Position numbers and translations under genes: made by a program. Positions 8,299 through 13,392 of a DNA stretch of 13,392 nt are shown here, one piece after another. The notes under the pieces were generated by a model. That model did no database searches. It saw only the letters and a list, made by a program, of their open reading frames with translations, and was not told the origin of the DNA. Each line of letters starts with the position of its first letter. Position 1 is the first letter of the stretch. Source of the stretch: Spirochaetota bacterium (lineage in GTDB: Bacteria; Spirochaetota; JAGLSM01; JAKPMW01); the NCBI GenBank assembly GCA_029548715.1, contig JAKPMW010000390.1, positions 1-13,392 on the forward strand. The letters run 5' to 3'.

Positions 8299-8631
8299 TT
8301 ATATCCCCCTCGGGACGGTAAACACCGCTACGCTGGACAGGGATGAGGCCGAAGATGAGGACAGCGAAGCGACAGACGATGACTGGATTGAGGACACGCT
8401 GCCAGACGAATACGATGCCGCAGACGAAGAGACGGAATAATTGGTTGCCGAACTTGAGGTCCCTGAAACCGAAGACTGCTGCGAGTTCAGGCTTCCCGCG
8501 GAGGAAATCAGGCTTGACTGACTTGACGAAGGGAGCGAAATGGTCTCATCCTCTCCACAACCGGTACCCAGCAGTCCCAAGACAAGCGTACACATTCCAA
8601 CAAGCGCAACTGCCCTGCAGCGCATTCCCAT
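8299..8631 (-). CDS. Lipoprotein signal peptide and serine-rich linker, cut off by an in-frame stop
   Basis: The 110-residue product starts at ATG 8631 behind GAGGAG with seven-base spacing; a second ATG two codons later is possible. Residues 1-25 form a lipoprotein signal with lipobox LGTGC and lipidated Cys25. Residues 33-105 are about half serine with Ala, Val and Gln, a flexible extracellular linker. The frame then meets TAA at 8299-8301. Reading on in the same frame gives a complete propeller domain ending at 7342, so the original gene was 429 codons long. Either a nonsense mutation has truncated it, or a sequencing error is present, or the stop is suppressed. As read, the cell would make a short lipidated serine-rich peptide without its functional domain. 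The upstream ABC gene on the same strand ends about 115 bases before it; that gap is AT-rich and may hold its promoter. Confidence 0.7.
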   Translation of the reverse strand: MGMRCRAVALVGMCTLVLGLLGTGCGEDETISLPSSSQSSLISSAGSLNSQQSSVSGTSSSATNYSVSSSAASYSSGSVSSIQSSSVASLSSSSASSLSSVAVFTVPRGI

Positions 8632-8717
8632 ACTTTGACTCCTCTATAGTATATCAGGATACGGTACGAACCAGTCTACCGTCACAGGGCAAATCATATC
8701 ACGATATTAATTATTTT

Positions 8718-8740
8718 CTAAAAAGCGTTACCGAATTCGA
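8718..8740 (-). terminator. Weak candidate terminator after the ABC ATPase genes
   Basis: On the minus strand, six bases past the TGA of the second ABC gene, GCGT and ACGC flank an 11-base loop and are followed directly by TTTTT. Only four pairs are sure, so this is a weak structure. The AT-rich bases just beyond it (8690-8722) are the likeliest place for a promoter of the next lipoprotein gene, but no clear -35/-10 pair was found there. Confidence 0.25.
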
Positions 8741-8745
8741 CGCCT

Positions 8746-9696
8746 TCATCCAAGGGGAAAGTGACAAGCCACCTGATGTCCGGCGTCGCCCGCCAACTCC
8801 GGAAGACTCCGGTCACAAACGCCCTGCCGGGCACGGGGGCAGCGGGGATGAAAGGCACAGCCCGGCGGCGGCGTGATGTTTGAGGGAATTTCGCCCTCAA
8901 GGGCCGGAGTGACAGGCCTGCCCGCCTCGGGTACCGAGGCCACAAGCGAAGCAGTGTAGGGGTGTCGCGGGGTATCCAGCACCCCGGCTGTGGGCCCGAT
9001 TTCGACAATCCTGCCAAGATACAGCACTGCCGTCCGGTCAGTCACCTGGCGTACCACGGCAAGATTGTGTGAAATCAGAATGGTTGCAAGGCTGCGCTGC
9101 TCGCGGATATCGGCCAGCAGATTGAGGATCTGCGCCTGGACCGAGACATCAAGGGCCGAAACGGGCTCATCAAGCACAAGGAGCTCGGGATCAAGAATCA
9201 GGGCCCGGGCAATCGCAATCCGCTGCCGCTGTCCACCCGAAAACTCGTGTGGATACTTTCCCAGCGCCTCTTCCGATAATCCGACATCGACAAGAAGCCG
9301 CTCGACCCGCCCGCGAATTTCGTCCCTGGACAGCGAGGTATGCACACTCAGTCCTTCACCAACGATGGAACCAACCTTCATCCGGGGATTCAGCGCACTG
9401 TAGGGATCCTGAAAGACATACTGGACCCGTCTCCTCCAGGGTTTGAGGGCCTTTGCATCCAGCGCAGCCAGGTCCACCCCCTCGATCCGGATCTTCCCCG
9501 AACTCGGCTCCTCCATGCGGACAAGACAGCGCCCGATGGTGGTCTTTCCCGACCCTGACTCGCCGACCAAACCGAGGGACTCCCGCTGTCCAAGTGCGAA
9601 GCTGACATCGCTCACGGCATGGACCCACGCCAACGGTTTGCGGAACACACCACCCCTGACAGGAAACCTTTTGACCAGATTGGCTACTTCAAGCAT
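8746..9696 (-). CDS. oppF: Peptide/nickel-type ABC transporter ATP-binding protein (OppF/DppF family)
   Basis: A 316-residue ATPase that would power an oligopeptide- or dipeptide-type importer from the cytoplasmic face of the membrane. Visible motifs: Walker A GESGSGKT at residues 45-52, Q-loop YVFQDPYSALNPRM, signature FSGGQRQRIAIARAL, Walker B LLVLDEPVSALD, H-loop ISHNL, and the C-terminal Opp/Dpp extension with HPYTASL and cysteines in CAFHPRCPRARQGVC; related extensions are known to hold an iron-sulphur cluster in some transporters. The frame is open far upstream, to 9972, but family alignment and the preceding gene fix the start at ATG 9696, where ATGCTTGA overlaps start and stop of the two genes by eight bases, pointing to translational coupling. 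Substrate specificity cannot be read from the ATPase, so the symbol marks family only. No permease or binding-protein gene lies next to it. Confidence 0.9.
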   Translation of the reverse strand: MLEVANLVKRFPVRGGVFRKPLAWVHAVSDVSFALGQRESLGLVGESGSGKTTIGRCLVRMEEPSSGKIRIEGVDLAALDAKALKPWRRRVQYVFQDPYSALNPRMKVGSIVGEGLSVHTSLSRDEIRGRVERLLVDVGLSEEALGKYPHEFSGGQRQRIAIARALILDPELLVLDEPVSALDVSVQAQILNLLADIREQRSLATILISHNLAVVRQVTDRTAVLYLGRIVEIGPTAGVLDTPRHPYTASLVASVPEAGRPVTPALEGEIPSNITPPPGCAFHPRCPRARQGVCDRSLPELAGDAGHQVACHFPLG

Positions 9697-10699
9697 CAGC
9701 ACCACCCCCGGGATGATGGCAGGCCACCCACCCACCGGCCACTTCAGAAAGCGGGGGAACCTCGCTGCGACAGCATTCATCCGCTCGCAAACAGCGCGGA
9801 GCAAAACGACAACCCGGTATTGACGCAAACTCGGCAGGCGAGGGAACCCGGCCCGGGATGGCCGCCAGACGGCCTGCACGTCCGTGCATCCCCGGCATGG
9901 AGAGAAGAAGTCCGATGGTGTACGGATGCTGTGGCCGGGCAAGAACCCGCTCTGTCGGACCTGCCTCGGCAATCATCCCCGCATACATGACAACAACCCG
10001 GTCAGTCAACTGGCCGACGATCCCCAGGTCATGGGTGATAAAGAGAATGGACATCCCGCTCTCCCGGCGCAACCTGTCAACGAGGGAAAGCACCTGTGCC
10101 TGAATGGTCACATCCAGCGCGGTCGTCGGCTCGTCGGCGATGAGGAGACGCGGCTTGTGCAAGAGTGCCATGGCGATCATCACACGCTGGCGCATCCCGC
10201 CCGAGAGATGATGCGGATAGGCCCGCATGCGGCTTTCGGGATCGGGAATCCCGACACGGACCAGCGCGGCAATTGCCGCCTCCCGTGCCACATCCTTCGT
10301 ACAATCCTCATATACCCTGATCGCTTCAACCAATTGCGCCCCGATGGTAAACACAGGATCCAGGGCCGCCAGGGCATCCTGAAAAACCATCGAAACATCC
10401 CTCCCCCGGGCCAACCCGTTGGGTCCATACCCTGGACGGACAGAAAACTCCCTGCCGGCAAACACCGCCGCACCTGCCTGTGCCCGGCAACCCAGTTCCG
10501 GCAGAAGCCCCATCAGGGCCAGGGCCGTCACCGTCTTGCCGCAACCTGACTCGCCAACCAGACCAACCGCCTCACCCTGCCCGACATCAAGATCAATCCC
10601 GTCAACGGCCGTAAACCAGGCGTTCCGCCCCATGGCAAAAGCCACATCAAGCCCTCGCACACTGACAAGGGGGGGGCGTGTCTCAGTCATCACGTTCAT
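9689..10699 (-). CDS. oppD: Peptide/nickel-type ABC transporter ATP-binding protein (OppD/DppD family)
   Basis: This 336-residue ATPase is the partner of the gene just downstream; OppD- and OppF-type subunits form a heterodimer under two permeases. Motifs: Walker A GESGCGKT at residues 49-56, Q-loop MVFQDALAALDP, signature LSGGMRQRVMIAMAL, Walker B LLIADEPTTALD, H-loop FITHDLG, then HPYTIGLL and a cysteine-bearing tail, CRFAPRCLRADECC. The start is uncertain: ATG 10699 has a weak GGA, ATG 10690 none, and the open frame reaches 10744; 10699 gives the usual N-terminal length. Its stop overlaps the start of the next gene by eight bases. Upstream comes a 310-base gap shared with a divergent peptidase gene, so in this window the two ATPase genes stand without permease or substrate-binding genes, which most Opp/Dpp operons include. 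Confidence 0.9.
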   Translation of the reverse strand: MNVMTETRPPLVSVRGLDVAFAMGRNAWFTAVDGIDLDVGQGEAVGLVGESGCGKTVTALALMGLLPELGCRAQAGAAVFAGREFSVRPGYGPNGLARGRDVSMVFQDALAALDPVFTIGAQLVEAIRVYEDCTKDVAREAAIAALVRVGIPDPESRMRAYPHHLSGGMRQRVMIAMALLHKPRLLIADEPTTALDVTIQAQVLSLVDRLRRESGMSILFITHDLGIVGQLTDRVVVMYAGMIAEAGPTERVLARPQHPYTIGLLLSMPGMHGRAGRLAAIPGRVPSPAEFASIPGCRFAPRCLRADECCRSEVPPLSEVAGGWVACHHPGGGADA

Positions 10700-10951
10700 G
10701 CAATCCAGTCTATCATGGGGAACAGCGTCCCGACAAGAGGGCACGAATCAAACCGGAACACGTGTGCTTCAGGCTGATGGGCGACAACCATACGACTCAC
10801 CGCTTGGCCCCTGGCAAGGCGCAGTGCCGGATACCCTGCCCAATGCGCCAAACTGCCGGGGTGCGTCAGGCGACAGCGCAAGCAGCGGGAGACATCGCGT
10901 CGTTACAGCGGTTTGCGTCAGTTCCAAATGAAAATGGAAACATCTTTTCCC
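10700..10951. other. Divergent intergenic region with no gene seen
   Basis: The space between the oppD-type gene (minus) and the peptidase gene (plus) holds only short open frames with no ribosome binding site or recognisable protein pattern. It must contain the promoter of the ABC pair. I found only weak minus-strand matches, for example TTGTCG near 10730 without a good -10 at the right distance, and do not call one. Confidence 0.5.
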
Positions 10952-10981
10952 TTGAAGCCCTGCCCCGGTGCACACTATGAT
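10952..10981 (+). promoter_or_regulatory. Probable sigma70-type promoter of the C11 peptidase gene
   Basis: TTGAAG at 10952-10957, an 18-base spacer, then TATGAT at 10976-10981. Transcription would begin near 10988, just ahead of the GGAGG at 10998-11002. This placement excludes the ATG codons at 10968 and 10977-10983 as starts and supports the GTG at 11010. Confidence 0.6.
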
Positions 10982-11009
10982 GGACGCAATACACCCCGGA
11001 GGTCTGACC

Positions 11010-12890
11010 GTGTTGAAATCCGTCTTCTCCTCTTGCCTGCTGCTGCTGGCAAGCCTTCTGATTACCACCTGTTCCGGCACATCCGCCGGGAAAACCAGCT
11101 ATACAGTCATGGTCTATATGTGCGGTTCAGACCTCGAATCCGAAAACGGAGCCGCAACAGCCGACATCGAAGAGATGCTCAAAATCGGCAGTACGACCAA
11201 TCTCCATGTCGTGATTCAAACAGGCGGGGCCAGTGAGTGGAAAAACGATCAGGTCAAGGCCGACAAGACCCAGCGCTGGCTTGTCGAAAAAGACTCGCTG
11301 CAGATGCTTGCCGAACTCGAACCGGTCAGCATGGGCCAATCCAAGTCACTCTCGGACTTCATCACCTGGGCGGCAGCATCCTACCCGGCAGACCGATATA
11401 TCCTGATTATGTGGAACCACGGTGCAGGTTCGGTTGACGGCTACGGAGCCGACGAGCTCTTTGACAATGCACTGCTCGACCTGAAGGGCATCGATCAGGC
11501 GTTGGCCAGTGCCACATCAACGGCAAAAATCCGCTTCGAGATGATCGGCTTCGACACCTGCCTGATGGCCAACATCGAAACGGCCAGTATCGCCGCCAGA
11601 TACGCCGACTGGTTTGTCGCATCCGAAGAGCTTGAACCCGGTCATGGCTGGAACTATACCCCGGTCCTCGCAAGCCTCGTCACAAATGCCGCCCTCGACG
11701 GAGATGTGCTTGGACGGATCATTGTCGACACATACAGGGACCAGGCTGCCAGCGAGGGCACGGACGGGGCAATCACGCTGTCTGTCGTCAACCTTAAAAA
11801 AATACCCGCCCTTGTCAGTGCGATTGACGCTTTTGCCTCGTCTGTACAACTCGACGGGGAGATACCGCTTCATCTGGCACGGGCCCGCAACAAGGCCGAG
11901 GATTACGGAAACGACAGAGCCAACAACTCTTTTACCGATATGGTTGACCTCTCCGATCTTGTCAAACAGCTTGCAAGGGAAGAGTCCTTTGGCAAAGCAG
12001 CCGCGATTGACGAAGCCCTCAAGGAAGCCGTTGTCTACCGGATCGGCTCTGAATCCACCCCGGTCGCAGCCGGTCTGTCGATCTTCTTCCCGTTTCGTGA
12101 CCGCGATTCGTTTGCCGAACGTGTCAAAAAATACGCAACAAATCCATTTCCCGAATCCTGGAAAAAACTGGTCACCGACTACAGCGGGCTGATGCTTGCC
12201 GACACCTCCGGTATCGAGTTTGACAAAGGGGAACCCGAAGAAATCGATGAGGATGAAACGAATTACGTCAGCCGGTCCGGGAAAAAAAACACGACCAAGG
12301 GCAAGGTCTACCGTGCAGGAATCGACAGCAAGGACTTCGCGCAGCTTGCATCCATCTACATGGTTCTTGGGCGTATGGACAGGCAAAACCCTGACAAATT
12401 CGTCATGCTTGGGATAGACAGCGATGTCTACCTGACCAACGGCAAAGTCTCCAGTGACTTCGAGGGCGAGTGGGTTACTCTCGACGGCAATTTTGTCTCC
12501 ATGTACGAAGAAGACGAGAATGACGAGGGATACGTCTATTCGATTCCGGCCAAGATCAACGGCAAGACTGTCGACATCGTCGTGACGGTTGACAAAAAAG
12601 ACGGGAACTACAAGATCCAGGGAGCATCCGAAGGTGTCGATCCCAAAACCGGTATCCCGAGCAAACAGTTTTTCCGGCTCAAAAAGGGCGACAGGGTCAC
12701 ACCGCTTTTTGCAACCTTCAACATCAAGACCGACAAGGACGGTTTCGACGAGGGCACAGCGTTTGTGTACGATGAGGGAAGGCTTGACCTCAAAAAGCTG
12801 CCGGCCGGGGAGTACTTGATCGGCTTTCTTGCAACCGACATGGCCCAAAACGACTCGATGTCGGACTTCAAAACCGTCGAAGTACACTGA
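11010..12890 (+). CDS. Clostripain-family (C11) cysteine peptidase lipoprotein
   Basis: A 626-residue exported protein of the clostripain family, cysteine peptidases that cut after basic residues in the known members. GTG 11010 is chosen for its GGAGG seven bases upstream and the promoter position. A signal peptide (LLLLASLLITTC) ends at a relaxed, spirochaete-like lipobox with Cys21. The catalytic domain covers about residues 30-390: VMVYMCGSDLES at its start, the catalytic His137 in MWNHGAG and the nucleophile Cys184 in GFDTCLM, followed by the fixed MANIETA-like helix and a strand near AGLSIFFPF. Both catalytic residues are intact, so it should be active. From about residue 400 comes an acidic linker (PEEIDEDE) and a beta-rich C-terminal region of unknown fold, absent from the shorter family members. 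It lies alone, divergent from the ABC genes. Substrate and physiological role are unknown; the lipid anchor places it at the cell envelope. Confidence 0.9.
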   Translation: MLKSVFSSCLLLLASLLITTCSGTSAGKTSYTVMVYMCGSDLESENGAATADIEEMLKIGSTTNLHVVIQTGGASEWKNDQVKADKTQRWLVEKDSLQMLAELEPVSMGQSKSLSDFITWAAASYPADRYILIMWNHGAGSVDGYGADELFDNALLDLKGIDQALASATSTAKIRFEMIGFDTCLMANIETASIAARYADWFVASEELEPGHGWNYTPVLASLVTNAALDGDVLGRIIVDTYRDQAASEGTDGAITLSVVNLKKIPALVSAIDAFASSVQLDGEIPLHLARARNKAEDYGNDRANNSFTDMVDLSDLVKQLAREESFGKAAAIDEALKEAVVYRIGSESTPVAAGLSIFFPFRDRDSFAERVKKYATNPFPESWKKLVTDYSGLMLADTSGIEFDKGEPEEIDEDETNYVSRSGKKNTTKGKVYRAGIDSKDFAQLASIYMVLGRMDRQNPDKFVMLGIDSDVYLTNGKVSSDFEGEWVTLDGNFVSMYEEDENDEGYVYSIPAKINGKTVDIVVTVDKKDGNYKIQGASEGVDPKTGIPSKQFFRLKKGDRVTPLFATFNIKTDKDGFDEGTAFVYDEGRLDLKKLPAGEYLIGFLATDMAQNDSMSDFKTVEVH

Positions 12891-12914
12891 TCACCCCGAA
12901 ATTCACCACGACAC

Positions 12915-12952
12915 GTGCAAGCATGAGGGCAGCCACGCCCCCATGCCTGCAC
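12915..12952 (-). repeat. Strong 16-bp hairpin downstream of the peptidase gene
   Basis: Two 16-base arms (12915-12930 and 12937-12952) with a six-base loop begin 24 bases after the peptidase stop codon. On the plus strand the arms have two A-C mismatches; on the minus strand both become G-U pairs, so a minus-strand RNA would form the stem without a break. Neither strand shows a T run after it, so it is not a standard terminator, though it may still protect or end a message. Confidence 0.6.
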
Positions 12953-13170
12953 TGCCTTCCACAAAACTGTACACGATAATACGCAAGCCCCCCCTCCGGA
13001 CCAGCACACTCCCGTCCCTGTCCGGGATCCTGCAAGGGAGACACCGGCGCGATCAAGCCCTTGAGGATGGCTTTCAGATCCTGATCATACGCTGGTTTCT
13101 CCCCCTGCCGGAACTTCGCCTGAACGTCCCCAAAAACAGTACGGCAGGCCGCTCAGTGCCTGATTCGACC

Positions 13171-13189
13171 TGAAAAACGCAGTTTTTCA
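13171..13189. repeat. Perfect 8-bp AT-rich hairpin
   Basis: TGAAAAAC (13171-13178) and GTTTTTCA (13182-13189) are perfect inverted repeats around the loop GCA. The stem is AT-rich and ATTTAATAG follows, so it would be at best a weak plus-strand terminator. It may simply mark the border between the peptidase's downstream region and the next promoter. Confidence 0.4.
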
Positions 13190-13208
13190 CATTTAATAGC
13201 AATTTTAT

Positions 13209-13237
13209 TTGACTTCATGTCGTGTATAACATACACT
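13209..13237 (+). promoter_or_regulatory. Probable promoter of the last gene
   Basis: TTGACT at 13209-13214, a 17-base spacer and TACACT at 13232-13237. Transcription would start near 13244 and leave a leader of about 47 bases. The TATAAC at 13225-13230 is closer to a -10 consensus but lies only ten bases from this -35, so it cannot pair with it. Confidence 0.5.
13222..13236. promoter_or_regulatory. Perfect inverted repeat inside the promoter, putative operator
   Basis: GTGTAT-AAC-ATACAC is a perfect 6-bp inverted repeat with a three-base centre. It covers the spacer and most of the -10 of the plus-strand promoter, the usual place for a repressor dimer to bind. A minus-strand promoter match (TTGTAA at 13252-13247 with TATACA at 13228-13223) overlaps it too, so it could control divergent transcription. 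The cognate regulator is not in the window. Confidence 0.5.
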
Positions 13238-13256
13238 TAGTGAAGTTTACAAGACT

Positions 13257-13275
13257 TATGGTCGCTCGTACCATA
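13257..13275 (+). repeat. Leader hairpin ahead of the last gene's ribosome binding site
   Basis: TATGGT (13257-13262) and ACCATA (13270-13275) pair around a seven-base loop, ending five bases before GGAGG at 13281-13285. The adjacent ATACACG (13273-13279) is also complementary to CGTGTAT at 13221-13227, so two structures compete if transcription begins upstream of both. The region could influence translation of the following gene. Confidence 0.35.
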
Positions 13276-13290
13276 CACGTGGAGGATCCC

Positions 13291-13392
13291 ATGTCGTTCC
13301 AGGAAAAACGCAGTCTCGTGTTGTTCGGCGGCAGCCTGCTGCTGGCCTTCTTCTATCTTTCGATTGTCTTCCAGCAGCTGGCTGATGCCCCG
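13291..13392 (+). CDS. Start of a membrane-protein gene, cut by the window edge
   Basis: Thirty-four codons from ATG 13291, with GGAGG at 13281-13285 giving ideal spacing, run off the right edge. The peptide MSFQEKRSLVLFGG is followed by a hydrophobic stretch, SLLLAFFYLSIVFQQL, which is a probable first transmembrane helix with a positively charged residue pair before it. Too little remains to identify the family. Its promoter contains a perfect inverted repeat, so it is likely to be regulated. Small membrane proteins and the first helix of transporters or sensors would all look alike here. Confidence 0.75.
   Translation, partial: MSFQEKRSLVLFGGSLLLAFFYLSIVFQQLADAP

Larger units (their letters stand above)
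12903..13190 (-). pseudogene. Possible decayed small minus-strand gene
   Basis: On the minus strand, GTG at 13190 opens a frame (MKNCVFQVESGTERPAVLF) that shifts near the T5G4 run at about 13127-13136. The next frame continues as GDVQAKFRQGEKPAYDQDLK and then ILKGLIAPVSPLQ, and returns to the first frame at the C7 run near 12988-12994, ending at TGA 12905-12903. Two compensating one-base indels would give an uninterrupted protein of about 95 residues. There is no ribosome binding site before the GTG and no recognised family, so this may be chance. If real, it is either broken or the two homopolymers are misread. Confidence 0.2.

Noticed and set aside
8299..8301. Selenocysteine or pyrrolysine insertion at the internal stop
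   Set aside because: The codon is TAA, whereas selenocysteine uses TGA and pyrrolysine TAG.
8648..8653. TATACT on the minus strand before the serine-rich lipoprotein
   Set aside because: A transcript from this -10 would start within the ribosome binding site, and no -35 element lies at the proper distance.
9697..9972. N-terminal extension of the OppF-type frame up to 9972
   Set aside because: The extra residues are the out-of-frame reading of the end of the OppD-type gene; the ABC domain begins at ATG 9696.
11517..12887. Long open frame of 456 codons on the minus strand opposite the peptidase gene
   Set aside because: It is an antisense shadow of a well-supported gene; it lacks a ribosome binding site and any recognisable protein pattern.
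12829..13173. Plus-strand open frame of 114 codons after the peptidase gene
   Set aside because: It begins inside the peptidase gene in another frame, is rich in Pro, Thr and Arg as random GC-rich frames are, and has no ribosome binding site.
13246..13274. TTTACA and TACCAT with a 17-base spacer before the last gene
   Set aside because: Transcription would begin at the ribosome binding site itself; the promoter at 13209-13237 fits better.

Overview
The window looks like a piece of a moderately GC-rich spirochaete chromosome. The main reason is the 905-codon gene at 1503-4220: a GreA domain at the C-terminus of a very long helical-repeat protein is the form of GreA known from Treponema and Borrelia, whereas GreA in other bacteria is about 160 residues. 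Three well-supported plus-strand genes start with GTG behind a clean Shine-Dalgarno sequence, and three or four lipoproteins with somewhat relaxed lipoboxes also fit a spirochaete. I cannot name the genus from sequence alone.

Layout. (1) 2-229: the end of xseB. (2) 240-4277: a promoter region, a TPR-like protein gene, and the long greA, closed by a strong intrinsic terminator at 4245-4277. (3) 4344-5096: a small lipoprotein of unknown function. It converges on, and overlaps by 4 bases, a minus-strand signalling gene (5093-7279) encoding REC, three PAS domains and a HisKA_2-type histidine kinase. (4) 7342-8631, minus strand: a lipoprotein gene made of a signal peptide, a serine-rich linker and about seven beta-propeller repeats. 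It is interrupted by one in-frame TAA, with a perfect 9-bp hairpin just downstream. (5) 8746-10699, minus strand: two overlapping Opp/Dpp-type ABC ATPase genes with no permease or binding-protein gene beside them in the window. (6) 11010-12890, plus strand: a lipoprotein of the clostripain (C11) peptidase family with its own promoter. (7) 12891-13290: about 400 bases without a convincing gene but with several strong inverted repeats, then the first 34 codons of a membrane-protein gene that runs off the end.

How the parts may work together. The TPR gene and greA look like one transcription unit. The propeller lipoprotein gene and the kinase gene lie 62 bases apart on one strand, which suggests a surface or periplasmic protein co-expressed with a soluble hybrid kinase; this is inference. 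The ABC ATPase pair is translationally coupled and must work with permeases encoded elsewhere or upstream of the window's reach.

The most unusual points are the stop codon exactly at the linker/propeller boundary followed by a hairpin, the palindrome inside the promoter of the last gene, the strong hairpin at 12915-12952 whose mismatches become G-U pairs only on the minus strand, and a possible decayed small gene at 12903-13190. I saw no tRNA, rRNA, CRISPR array, insertion sequence or prophage gene.
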